64,000 nucleotides of DNA from contig NZ_JOFS01000006.1 of the NCBI RefSeq assembly GCF_000719285.1, positions 1 through 64,000 on the forward strand, in the 5' to 3' direction. The stretch comes from Streptomyces bicolor (GTDB lineage Bacteria; Actinomycetota; Actinomycetes; Streptomycetales; Streptomycetaceae). Of the stretch, positions 56,165-64,000 are shown piece by piece. The notes beneath the pieces are model-generated. The model searched no databases, was not told where the DNA came from, and was given only the letters and a program-made list of their open reading frames with translations. Every line of letters starts with the position of its first letter. Positions within the stretch are counted from its first letter, which is position 1. The position numbers were made by a program, and so were the translations under genes.

Positions 56165-58384
56165 GTGGCTACTTTCCTTTATCGCGTGGGCCGTCTGGCT
56201 TTCCGGCGGCGTTGGTACGTCGCCCTGGTCTGGGCGGCCGTGCTGGCCGCCGTCGGCCTGGGTGCCCTGAAGGCTCCGGGAGCCTCCGACGAGGAGTTCT
56301 CCATGCCGGGCATCGAGTCGCAGAAGGCGTTCGACCTGATGGAGGAGCGCTTCCCGGGGGCGACGGCCGACGGCGCGACCGCGCGGGTCGTGTTCGTCGC
56401 GCCGGGCGGTGAGAAGGTGACCGCCGTCGAGAACAAGAAGGCCGTCGAGGAGGCCGTGGCCGAGCTGGGCGACGGCTCGCAGGTGGCGTCCGTCGTGGAT
56501 CCGTTCCAGGCGAAAGCGGTCAGCAGGGACGGTACGACGGCGTACGCGACCGTCACCTACAAGGTCGCGGCCAACGACCTCACCGACGCCGGCAAGACCC
56601 ACCTGGAGGAGACCCTCGGCGACGCCCGGGACTCCGGGCTGACCGTCGAGGCGGGCGGCACCGCGATGGACGACGGCGCCGGCGCGGGCGGGACGGCCGA
56701 GGTGATCGGCGTCGCGATCGCCGCGGTCGTGCTGCTCGTGACCTTCGGTTCACTCGCCGCCGCCGGGCTGCCGCTGTTGACCGCGATCATCGGTGTCGGC
56801 GTCAGCATGGCGGCCATCCTGGCGCTGTCCGACGCCCTCGGCCTGTCCACCACCACCGGCACCCTCGCCATGATGCTGGGCCTCGCCGTCGGCATCGACT
56901 ACGCCCTGTTCGTCGTCTCGCGGTATCGCGAGGAGCGCGGCAAGGGCCGTACGCCGCAGGAGGCGGCCGGGATGGCCGTCGGTACCGCCGGGTCGGCCGT
57001 CGTCTTCGCCGGGCTCACCGTCGTCATCGCGCTCGCCGGGCTCTCGGTGGTCGGCATTCCGATGCTCACCAAGATGGGCCTGGCGGCGGCGGGCGCTGTC
57101 GTCGTCGCCGTGCTCATCGCGCTGACGCTGGTGCCCGCGGCCCTCGGCTTCTGGCCGAATGCGGTGCTGTCGAGGAAGGCGCGCAAGAGCGGTCGTATCG
57201 AGGGAAGCACCGGGGACAACGGCGGCACCCGCTGGGCGCGGTTCGTGCTGCGCCGGCCCCTGCCCGTGCTGCTCCTCGGCGTCGTCGGTCTCGGGGCGCT
57301 CGCCGTGCCGATGACCGAGCTGCAGCTGGGCATGCCCGGCGACGAGGCCAAGTCGACGTCCACCACCGAGCGGCGGGCCTACGACGCGCTCGGCGAGGCG
57401 TTCGGGCCCGGCTTCAACGGGCCGTTGACCGTCGTCGTGGACGTCAAGGGGGACGCGGATCCGAAGGGCGCCGTCACGACCGTCTCCGAGGAGATAGGGA
57501 AGACCGAGGGGATCGTGTCCGTGTCCCCGGCCCGGTTCAACGACGCCGGTGACACCGCCGTCTTCTCCGTGGTGCCGTCCACCGCGCCGACCGACGAGAA
57601 GACCAAGGAGCTGGTGACCACCATCCGGGACGAGCGTCCGGGGGTGGAGGCCGAGAGCGGGGCGACCTTCGAGGTCACCGGCACCACCGCGCTGAACATC
57701 GACATCTCCGACAAGGTGCAGGCCGCGCTGGTCCCGTATCTGATCGTGGTGGTCGGGCTGGCGGTCGTGCTGCTGCTGGTCGTCTTCCGGTCGCTGCTCG
57801 TGCCGCTCAAGGCCGCCCTCGGGTTCCTGCTGTCGGTCCTGGCCTCCCTCGGCGCGGTCGTCGTGGTCTTCCAGCAGGGGCACGGCGCGGAGCTGCTGGG
57901 CGTGGAGCAGACCGGGCCGATCATGAGCCTGATGCCGATCTTCCTGGTGGGCATCGTCTTCGGGCTCGCAATGGACTACGAGGTCTTCCTCGTCTCGCGG
58001 ATGCGGGAGGCGTACGTCCACGGGGAGTCGCCCCGGCAGGCGGTCACGTCCGGCTTCCGGCACAGCGCCCGGGTCGTCGTCGCCGCCGCGCTGATCATGA
58101 TCGCGGTGTTCGCCGGGTTCATCGGGGAGAGCGACTCCATGATCAAGATGATCGGGTTCGGGCTCGCGACGGCCGTACTCCTCGACGCCTTCGTCGTACG
58201 GATGGCGATCGTGCCCGCAGTGCTCGCCCTGCTCGGCGACAGGGCCTGGTGGCTGCCGAAGTGGCTGGACCGGATCCTGCCCCGGGTCGACGTGGAGGGC
58301 GAGGCGCTCAGCCGGCGGGCGGAGGCGGCGCCGGAGACGGACGCGGCCGATACGGCGGCGGGACTGGAAGTGGCGCGTACCTGA
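56165..58384 (+). CDS. MMPL-family transporter
   Basis: A 739-residue membrane protein, most likely from a GTG at 56165. Two halves each have a large extracytoplasmic loop and several transmembrane helices. MMPL motifs are present: 'TLAMMLGLAVGIDYALFVVSRYREER' and 'IFLVGIVFGLAMDYEVFLVSRMREAY', with the conserved GIDYA and AMDYE acidic pairs used for proton coupling. It probably exports lipids or hydrophobic metabolites. A histidine kinase gene follows. Confidence 0.95.
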   Translation: MATFLYRVGRLAFRRRWYVALVWAAVLAAVGLGALKAPGASDEEFSMPGIESQKAFDLMEERFPGATADGATARVVFVAPGGEKVTAVENKKAVEEAVAELGDGSQVASVVDPFQAKAVSRDGTTAYATVTYKVAANDLTDAGKTHLEETLGDARDSGLTVEAGGTAMDDGAGAGGTAEVIGVAIAAVVLLVTFGSLAAAGLPLLTAIIGVGVSMAAILALSDALGLSTTTGTLAMMLGLAVGIDYALFVVSRYREERGKGRTPQEAAGMAVGTAGSAVVFAGLTVVIALAGLSVVGIPMLTKMGLAAAGAVVVAVLIALTLVPAALGFWPNAVLSRKARKSGRIEGSTGDNGGTRWARFVLRRPLPVLLLGVVGLGALAVPMTELQLGMPGDEAKSTSTTERRAYDALGEAFGPGFNGPLTVVVDVKGDADPKGAVTTVSEEIGKTEGIVSVSPARFNDAGDTAVFSVVPSTAPTDEKTKELVTTIRDERPGVEAESGATFEVTGTTALNIDISDKVQAALVPYLIVVVGLAVVLLLVVFRSLLVPLKAALGFLLSVLASLGAVVVVFQQGHGAELLGVEQTGPIMSLMPIFLVGIVFGLAMDYEVFLVSRMREAYVHGESPRQAVTSGFRHSARVVVAAALIMIAVFAGFIGESDSMIKMIGFGLATAVLLDAFVVRMAIVPAVLALLGDRAWWLPKWLDRILPRVDVEGEALSRRAEAAPETDAADTAAGLEVART

Positions 58385-58469
58385 TCCGACCGCCCACCCC
58401 CCACAGGGACCGCCCGTGACGAAGGACACGGGCGGTCCCGTCCGCCGTTCGCACCCGGAGGCGTCCACC

Positions 58470-59735
58470 ATGGAACCGGCCCACCCACCGGAGAGCACGA
58501 TGACCACCAGCCCGGAGCGGCGCTACGCGGACCGCCTCGAGGAGTTCTCGCACCGCCGCCCCTTCGCCGTCGACCTGGTACTGGCCGCGGCGCTGATGGG
58601 CTGCGCGACCCTCGGCAGCGAGCTCACGCTGCCCGGTGCCACCCCGCCGGACCAGGACAAGACCGCCTCCGTCCTCATGGGCGTGGCCTGCCTCGCCCTG
58701 CTGAAGCACCGCAGCCACCCACGCGCCGCCCTCATCGTGAACGCCGCCTGCACCGTGGCCGTGATCGCGCTGGGCTACCTGCTCACGCCGCTGCTGCTGG
58801 CCCCCGTCATGGCGGCCCTCTACTGGCTGGCCACCCAGACCGAGCGCAGGACCACCCGTGTCTACGGCCTCGCCACGATGCTGGCGGTGACCGTCGCGGC
58901 GGCGATCTCCGACTCCATGGAACAGGTGTCGGTGCTGCTCAGGACGATCGGCCCGTTCTTCTGGCTGCTGCTGCCGCTGGCCGCCGGCAACATGACCCGG
59001 TTGCGGCGCGCCTATCTGACGGCGGTGCAGGCCCGCGCCGAGCACGCCGAGCGCACCCGGGAGGAGGAGGCGCGGCTGCGCGTCACCGAGGAGCGGATGC
59101 GGATCGCCCGCGAGCTGCACGACGTCGTCGCCCACCACCTCGCCCTGGCCAACGCCCAGGCCGGTACGGCCGCCCACCTGGCGCTGACCAGCCCGGAGCA
59201 GACCAAGACGATCCTCACCGACCTGACCGGCACCACGTCCTCCGCGCTGCGCGAGCTGAAGGCCACGCTGGGGCTGCTGCGGCAGAACGGTGACCCGGAC
59301 TCCGCCCCGCTGGAGCCGTCGCCCGGGCTCGCCCGGCTGCCGGAGCTGGTCTCGGCGTGCGCGTCCGCCGGACTCAAGGTCACGGTCACCACCGAGGGGG
59401 GGCCGCAGCCCCTCTCCCCCGGGGTCGACCTCACCGCGTTCCGGATCGTCCAGGAGGCGCTCACCAACGTCACCAAGCACGCCGCGACCCAGGCCGCGCA
59501 TGTCCGGTTCGAGTACGCAGGTTCACGTCTGGTGATCACGGTCAGCAACGACGGCGCCGTGGTCCCGGTGCCGGTCGAGGCCGGCCGGAGCCAGGGCTTC
59601 GGCGTCATGGGCATGCGCGAACGCGCCCGCTCCGTCGGCGGCGAGCTGTGCGCCGGTCACCGCCCCGAGGGTGGCTTCGAGGTCACCACCGCACTGCCGC
59701 TCCAGCCGTACGGCGAGGGGGAGGCGACGCCGTGA
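58470..59735 (+). CDS. NarL-type sensor histidine kinase (HisKA_3)
   Basis: A 421-residue protein. GGAGG at 58457-58461 selects the ATG at 58470. Five to six transmembrane segments are followed by the HisKA_3 box ('EERMRIARELHDVVAHHLA' with the phospho-acceptor His) and HATPase motifs ('RIVQEALTNVTKHA', 'GFGVMGMRERARSVGG'). Such kinases normally overlap a LuxR-type response regulator. Here a GTGA overlap is present at 59732 but the regulator gene is missing. Confidence 0.92.
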   Translation: MEPAHPPESTMTTSPERRYADRLEEFSHRRPFAVDLVLAAALMGCATLGSELTLPGATPPDQDKTASVLMGVACLALLKHRSHPRAALIVNAACTVAVIALGYLLTPLLLAPVMAALYWLATQTERRTTRVYGLATMLAVTVAAAISDSMEQVSVLLRTIGPFFWLLLPLAAGNMTRLRRAYLTAVQARAEHAERTREEEARLRVTEERMRIARELHDVVAHHLALANAQAGTAAHLALTSPEQTKTILTDLTGTTSSALRELKATLGLLRQNGDPDSAPLEPSPGLARLPELVSACASAGLKVTVTTEGGPQPLSPGVDLTAFRIVQEALTNVTKHAATQAAHVRFEYAGSRLVITVSNDGAVVPVPVEAGRSQGFGVMGMRERARSVGGELCAGHRPEGGFEVTTALPLQPYGEGEATP

Positions 59736-59745
59736 GCAGCCGGCC

Positions 59746-60312
59746 TCAGAGACCGAACTCCTGGGGCGACAGGCCCAGCGTCGAGCAGGCCTCGCGCAGG
59801 ACCTGCTCCTCGGCCGGGGCGATGTAGCCGTCCGCGCCCGCGACGACGAAGCCGGTCTGGACGACCGCCCTGGCCTCCGTCGGCTTCTTCGCCGCCTTGG
59901 CGATCTCCTGGAGGGCCTCCGTCTTGCCCTGCTGGAAGTTGTACGACAGCTGGTCGACGTGCTTGTTGAAGCGCTGGCGCAGCTGTTCGGACGGGAAGTT
60001 CTGCAGGACGTCGTTGTTCAGGATCAGCGACTCCACGTGCTGCCGCTCGGCCGGGTCGACATGCCCGTCGGCGGCGGCGACCAGGGCGCACATGGCCATG
60101 CTGGCGTCGCGGTAGGCACCGCTCTTCAGCTCCGTCTTGAGGGAGGTGAGCTGGGACTTGAGCGCGCTCACCAGCTGCGCCTTCGAGCCCCCGGAGGATC
60201 CCGCACCCGGCCGGCCGTGCCCGCCGGCGCCGTGTCCGCCCGCGCCGCGCATGCCCTGTGCCTGCTGCTGCAGACCCTTGGCCTGGTCCTTGATCCGATC
60301 CCACATCGCCAT
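59746..60312 (-). CDS. TerB-family tellurite resistance protein
   Basis: A 188-residue protein. An N-terminal amphipathic helix and Gly/His linker ('GGHGAGGHGRPGAGSSGG') precede the TerB domain ('AMCALVAAADGHVDPAERQH', 'VVAGADGYIAPAEEQVLREAC', with two Asp-rich metal-site loops). TerB-like proteins bind divalent metal and take part in stress responses. It is convergent with the histidine kinase gene, 10 bp apart. Confidence 0.9.
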   Translation of the reverse strand: MAMWDRIKDQAKGLQQQAQGMRGAGGHGAGGHGRPGAGSSGGSKAQLVSALKSQLTSLKTELKSGAYRDASMAMCALVAAADGHVDPAERQHVESLILNNDVLQNFPSEQLRQRFNKHVDQLSYNFQQGKTEALQEIAKAAKKPTEARAVVQTGFVVAGADGYIAPAEEQVLREACSTLGLSPQEFGL

Positions 60313-60423
60313 CCGTGCCACCTCGGCTTCAGCCCACGTCGTTCCGGTCACCGGCGCGTGTTCCGCGCGTCCCTCTGACAACTCCCCCCTACCCCACGAA
60401 GTTCCCGGCCGATCACGGGCGCC

Positions 60424-60936
60424 TCAGCCGTACAGGGCGACCCGCGGAGCCACCGTGCCCTCGGCCTCCGGATCGACGACGGTCAGCCGGTACACCTGCG
60501 TGAGGGTCTCACCCGAGTGCAGCGGGCGCCGGGCGGTCGTGAGGTCGGTGAACAGCGCGCCCGACTGGGTGCCGAGCTGCACGGGCTTCCAGCAGCCGTG
60601 CGCGGTGCGCCGCTCGAGCTTGACGTCCGCCGGGTCCTGGAACGGGCCCGCGTCCGGCGACGTCACGAGGAGCTGTGGGGCGACCGTGCGGTCGGCGCGG
60701 GAGTCGTTGCGGTAGATCACCGTGAACTCGTGCGGCTCGTCGTCGGCCGGGAGGGCGCTCGTGGGCAGGTCCACGAAGCCGGTCGGGATCGCGGGGGCCA
60801 GCTCCTGCGCGCCCGTGGACGCCGCCGCGACGGGCTGCTGCGTGGCCGCCATGGCGGGGCCCGCCGTGGCCAGGCCGCAGAGCGCCACGACGAGTGCCAC
60901 GGAGGCGATCCTGAGACGACTGTTCTTCAACGACAC
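60424..60936 (-). CDS. secreted hypothetical protein
   Basis: A 170-residue exported protein. Signal peptide cleaved after 'PAMA'. The mature domain is beta-rich, with 'PHEFTVIYRNDSRADRTVAPQLLVT' and one Cys ('AHGCWKPVQ'). It resembles small secreted Ig-like domains of Streptomyces; function unknown. Confidence 0.85.
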   Translation of the reverse strand: MSLKNSRLRIASVALVVALCGLATAGPAMAATQQPVAAASTGAQELAPAIPTGFVDLPTSALPADDEPHEFTVIYRNDSRADRTVAPQLLVTSPDAGPFQDPADVKLERRTAHGCWKPVQLGTQSGALFTDLTTARRPLHSGETLTQVYRLTVVDPEAEGTVAPRVALYG

Positions 60937-61122
60937 GTTCGCTGTTCCCTCTGGAGAGTTCGCTCGGGTGAACTGGGCTTCGCAGGCAGCCTAAGTGCCG
61001 GACGGGGGCGGGCGGATCGGCCGAACGGCCGAGGCGGACGTACCGCAGCAGTTGCAGCCGTCGCAGCCGTCAAGCAGCCGTTGCGATGGCTCACCGACCG
61101 GGGCGCCCCCGGCGTCGCACCT

Positions 61123-61443
61123 CTACATGCCGGGGGCCCGGAAGGCGACCTGTCGGCGGGTGGCCTCGTCGATCTCGGCGAGGGTGAGGAGCGGGGTGGC
61201 CCGGGTGCGGAGGGCGCCGCCGGCCTTGACCCTGAGGCTGATGGCGGCCATGGAGACGGCGTCGGGGAAGTCGATGATGCACACGAGGTCGTCCTCGCCG
61301 AAGGCGAAGTACATCGCCTCGACCTCGCCGCCGAGGTCGGCGACGACCTGGTCGACGGCAGCGCGACGCCCACTCGCGCCCTCCTCGAGCAGCCCCTTGG
61401 TGCCCTCGGGCGTGTAGCTCGCCTGGATGAGGAACTTCGGCAT
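61123..61443 (-). CDS. GYD-domain protein
   Basis: A 106-residue ferredoxin-like alpha/beta barrel protein: 'MPKFLIQASYTPEGTKGLLEEG', 'AVDQVVADLGGEVEAMYFAFGEDDLVCIIDFP' and 'AVSMAAISLRVKAGGALRT' match the GYD family. Function unknown; many lie near stress or small-molecule enzymes. Confidence 0.92.
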   Translation of the reverse strand: MPKFLIQASYTPEGTKGLLEEGASGRRAAVDQVVADLGGEVEAMYFAFGEDDLVCIIDFPDAVSMAAISLRVKAGGALRTRATPLLTLAEIDEATRRQVAFRAPGM

Positions 61444-61578
61444 CGGGAGCTCCCTGCCCCTCGCTGGTCCGGTACGCGAGATGCCCTTCCCGCTGTTCCG
61501 CCGGCCGCCACCCACCGCATGGCCGGATTCACCCGTTGGCAGCCCGAAGAGGCTGTCAGCCGTGGGCTCCGGAATCCG

Positions 61579-62148
61579 TCACTGGCCCACCCGTCCGTCG
61601 ACGCACTCGCGCAGCAGGTCGGCGTGCCCGCAGTGACGGGCGTACTCCTCGATCCTGTGCACCCACAGCTCGCGCACCGCGAAGCCGTCCTTGCCCAGCC
61701 GCTCGTCCAGGTCCGGGTGCTCGGCCAGCGCGGCGTCGGTCGCCGCCTGCTCGCGCTCCAGATCGGCGTACGCGGCGTCGACCACGGCCTGCTGGGCGAC
61801 GGCTCCGTCGAAGTCCCCGTCGGGTCCGCCGTACAGCTGTGGCAGCGGCTCGCCGTCGGTGATCCAGTTGTGCCAGTCCCGTTCCACCTCGGCGAGGTGC
61901 CGGATCAGGCCGAGCAACGACATCGTCGACGGCGGGACCGACCGCCGGGCCAGCTGCTCGGCGTCCAGGCCCTCGCACTTCATCCGCAGGGTCATGCGGT
62001 AGTTGGTCAGGAAGTCCTGCAGTGTGCCCAGTTCGCCGTCCGGACTGACTCCGTCGCTGTTGCGGGGGTCGTCGTCCGGGTCGACCCACATGTCGGGGTA
62101 GACGGTCGCCTGGCTCCATCGTGCGGGTCGGTCGGTCATGCGCTCCAT
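61579..62148 (-). CDS. DinB-like protein (DUF664)
   Basis: A 189-residue protein with the DinB/DUF664 four-helix pattern: 'LQDFLTNYRMTLRMKCEGLD', 'MSLLGLIRHLAEVERDWHNW' (with the metal-binding His) and 'RELWVHRIEEYARHCGHADLLRE' (second and third His). DinB-like proteins include metal-dependent thiol S-transferases using mycothiol or bacillithiol; activity here is inferred. The 260 bp to the next gene hold nothing clear. Confidence 0.92.
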   Translation of the reverse strand: MERMTDRPARWSQATVYPDMWVDPDDDPRNSDGVSPDGELGTLQDFLTNYRMTLRMKCEGLDAEQLARRSVPPSTMSLLGLIRHLAEVERDWHNWITDGEPLPQLYGGPDGDFDGAVAQQAVVDAAYADLEREQAATDAALAEHPDLDERLGKDGFAVRELWVHRIEEYARHCGHADLLRECVDGRVGQ

Positions 62149-62408
62149 GCTGGTCCTTGACAGCCCGGGCCCGCCAGTGGGTTTGCGGCCGGACGAACGG
62201 CCAGGCGGTGACGCCGTGTTCGTACGCCGTCGGCAACCGGCCGCCGGGTCGTATCAGCCGATGGTGGGGTAGGCGGTACTTCGGTCCGGGGTGATCTTTG
62301 GGCCGGGCGTGATCGAGCGGTACGCCCACCGCAGCCGCCGCTACGGCGCCGTCCCGCGCGTCCCCGCCCAGCTCGGCCCACTGGGCTGAGCGGACGGGGA
62401 GCAGCGGA

Positions 62409-63002
62409 TCAGTGAGCCGCACCGACGGGCGGGCCGGGGAAGGGGCGGGTGAAGTCGATCTCCTTCGCCGTGACGATCCGGGCGCCCATGTTGCGCCGCA
62501 TCATCTCCAGGGCGGCGGACGCCAGATGGGGATGGATGCAGGCGACCGCGTCCTCGGGCACCGTCACCTCCAGGTGGCGGATGTGCGCGTCCAGGGCGGA
62601 GTAGAGGACGCACTGCTCGGTGACCTGGCCGGTCAGCACCACGTGTCCGACGCCGAGGCGCCACAGGAGGTAGGACAGCGGGGTCTCGTAGAAGACGGAA
62701 TGGCGGGCCTTCACCACGAAGAGCGACTCGTCGTCGGGGCGTATCGGCTCGATCAGGTCGGCGTGCGGGCGGGCCAGCGCGGTGTCCACGAGTTCTCCGT
62801 GATGGGAGCGCCAGACACCGAAGTTGTCGTTCGCGTAGATCACCGGTACGTCCGCCCCGCGGGCCCGGTCGATCAGTTCCGCCAGGACCGGGACGACGCG
62901 TCGGGCGGACGGCAGGAGCAGGTCGGCGTCCTCGTGGTCGTAGGTGTTGATCATGTCGATCACGACGAGAGCCGGCCCCCTCGGTCCGCTCCGCCGGTTC
63001 AT
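62409..63002 (-). CDS. isochorismatase-family cysteine hydrolase
   Basis: A 197-residue protein; ATG at 63002. The catalytic triad is visible as D in 'ALVVIDMINTYDH', K in 'LFVVKARHSVFYETPL' and C in 'VLTGQVTEQCVLYSALDAHI'. Families include nicotinamidases and isochorismatases; the substrate cannot be decided. 25 bp upstream on the same strand lies the F420 oxidoreductase gene, so the two may be co-transcribed. Confidence 0.93.
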   Translation of the reverse strand: MNRRSGPRGPALVVIDMINTYDHEDADLLLPSARRVVPVLAELIDRARGADVPVIYANDNFGVWRSHHGELVDTALARPHADLIEPIRPDDESLFVVKARHSVFYETPLSYLLWRLGVGHVVLTGQVTEQCVLYSALDAHIRHLEVTVPEDAVACIHPHLASAALEMMRRNMGARIVTAKEIDFTRPFPGPPVGAAH

Positions 63003-63027
63003 GGCCCTCGCCGTCCCTCCAGGGCTC

Positions 63028-63984
63028 TCAGGCACGCAGTCGCGGCAGGATCTTCGTGCGGTAGAAGTCGAAGAAGCCCTGCTGGTCCTTGCCGATCTGG
63101 CTGACGTACACCGTGTCGAACCCCGCGTCGACGAACGCGGACAGGGCCTCGATGTGCTCGTCCGGATCGTCACCGCACGGCACCGCGGACGCCACCTGGT
63201 CCTCCGTGACCAGCCCGGACGCCTGCTCGAAGTGGGCGGGGGTGGGCAGGATCTGGGCCAGTTCCCCGGGCAGTTGCTCGTTCGCCCACAGGCGGTGCGC
63301 GGTGCGCCGGGCCTCCTGCCGGTCGCTGCCCCAGCACACCTTGGGTCCTCCGTAGACCGGCTTGGTGGTGCCGCCGGCGCGACGGAAGCGCTCGACCAGG
63401 GTGGTGTCGGGCATCGTCGTGATCAGTCCGTCGCCGATGCGTGCCGCGACCTCGGCGGCCTGCGGGCCGAAGGCGGAGACATCGATGTGCACCGGCTCGT
63501 CGGGCAGGGTGTAGAGGCGGGCGTTCTCCACGGTGTAGTGCTTGCCGTGGTGGCTGATCTGTTCGCCGGTGAACAGCTTCCGCATGACCTGGAGCGCCTC
63601 CTCCAGCATTTCCAGGCGTACGGACGCCTCGGGCCAGTGGGTGCCCAGGATGTGCTCGTTGAGGGCCTCGCCGGTGCCGACGCCCAGCCGGAACCGGCCG
63701 CCCAGCTGCACGGCGGCGGTGGCGGCCGCCTGGGCGATCACCGCGGGGTGGGTACGCAGGATGGGGCAGGTCACGGCCGTCTCCACGGGCAGCGAGACGG
63801 CCTGGGACAGGGCGCCGATCACCGTCCACACGAACGGACTCTGGCCCTGGTCGTCGTTCCACGGGTGGTAGTGGTCCGAGATCCAGAGTGAGTCGAAGCC
63901 CGCCTGCTCGGCCATGCGGGCCTGATCGACGAGTTCTGCCGGGCCGTGTTCCTCGGACGACAGGAAGTATCCGAAGTCGGGCAT
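63028..63984 (-). CDS. F420-dependent LLM-class oxidoreductase (FGD-like)
   Basis: A 318-residue protein that is complete, with its start 16 bp inside the window edge. The TIM-barrel LLM sequence includes 'FGYFLSSEEHGPAELVDQARMAEQAGFDSLWISDHYHPW', 'LGVGTGEALNEHILG' and 'VSQIGKDQQGFFDFY', the pattern of the F420-dependent glucose-6-phosphate dehydrogenase-like TIGR03557 group. Probable hydride transfer with coenzyme F420; substrate uncertain. Precedes the isochorismatase-like gene. Confidence 0.93.
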   Translation of the reverse strand: MPDFGYFLSSEEHGPAELVDQARMAEQAGFDSLWISDHYHPWNDDQGQSPFVWTVIGALSQAVSLPVETAVTCPILRTHPAVIAQAAATAAVQLGGRFRLGVGTGEALNEHILGTHWPEASVRLEMLEEALQVMRKLFTGEQISHHGKHYTVENARLYTLPDEPVHIDVSAFGPQAAEVAARIGDGLITTMPDTTLVERFRRAGGTTKPVYGGPKVCWGSDRQEARRTAHRLWANEQLPGELAQILPTPAHFEQASGLVTEDQVASAVPCGDDPDEHIEALSAFVDAGFDTVYVSQIGKDQQGFFDFYRTKILPRLRA

Positions 63985-64000
63985 CGCGTTCTCCCAGGTG

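Overview
The window is a stretch of actinobacterial chromosome, almost certainly from a Streptomyces or a close relative. The DNA is very GC-rich with strong third-position bias. GTG and TTG starts behind GGAGG-type Shine-Dalgarno sites are common. The gene families are also typical of the genus: XRE/DUF5753 plus DUF397 pairs with RsbW-like ATPases, an nSTAND-WD40 protein, GAF-ANTAR, FG-GAP secreted proteins, a class F sortase, DUF6153/DUF305, DUF6479, a bacterial expansin and an F420-dependent oxidoreductase. Many products are exported or lipoproteins, and several loci are decayed, which fits a less conserved part of the chromosome.

Layout. 1-2.7 kb: the C-terminus of a TPR-like protein and a large secreted propeller/Ig protein. 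2.7-11.3 kb: a toxin-rich block holding a NEP1-like cytolysin (NLP), an RsbW/XRE/DUF397 module, a ricin-A-type ribosome-inactivating protein with its catalytic residues intact, an HTH-nSTAND-WD40 ATPase and an aerolysin/ETX-MTX2-like secreted protein. Each of the three toxin genes has the same 35-36 bp interrupted inverted repeat 67-116 bp upstream of its start. A fourth copy sits at the 3' end of the ribosome-inactivating protein gene. 11.3-14.1 kb: an XRE-TPR regulator divergent from a tiny exported peptide, then a decayed permease/TIGR03943 pair. 14.2-18.8 kb: a GAF-ANTAR protein, a small L7/L12-like protein, a lipoprotein, a short threonyl-tRNA synthetase paralogue behind a Thr-codon leader peptide and attenuator, and a nucleoside hydrolase. 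18.8-21.8 kb: a secreted small protein with a hairpin over its ribosome binding site, a 90-residue membrane protein and an ABC transporter, resembling a secreted-peptide/immunity operon.

21.8-30.5 kb: a sortase substrate, a GH13 glucosidase, a TetR-controlled ABC-2 exporter with clear operators, and small exported proteins. 30.5-41.5 kb: DUF6479, a dead response regulator, an alpha/beta hydrolase, a Cys-rich hypothetical protein, the DUF305/DUF6153 pair, a 1,100-residue VCBS protein, a class F sortase with a likely substrate, and an ECF sigma factor with a coupled membrane partner. 41.7-48.5 kb: an FG-GAP protein, then an accessory-looking stretch of small hypothetical proteins with a tRNA-anticodon-arm-like hairpin and an HTH regulator. 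48.7-56 kb: an expansin next to a GH28-like beta-helix protein with LacI-type operators, then a three-gene MoxR-VWA system. 56-64 kb: an MMPL transporter, a histidine kinase whose response regulator seems to have been lost, TerB, and stand-alone enzymes (GYD, DinB, isochorismatase, F420 oxidoreductase).

The most interesting system is the toxin regulon at 2.7-11.3 kb. Three eukaryote-directed or membrane-directed toxins with unrelated folds appear to share one cis element and are interleaved with signalling proteins. Secondary candidates are the RRNPP-like regulator/peptide pair (11.3-12.9 kb), the threonine attenuator (16.3 kb) and the secreted-peptide/ABC operon (19.1-21.7 kb).
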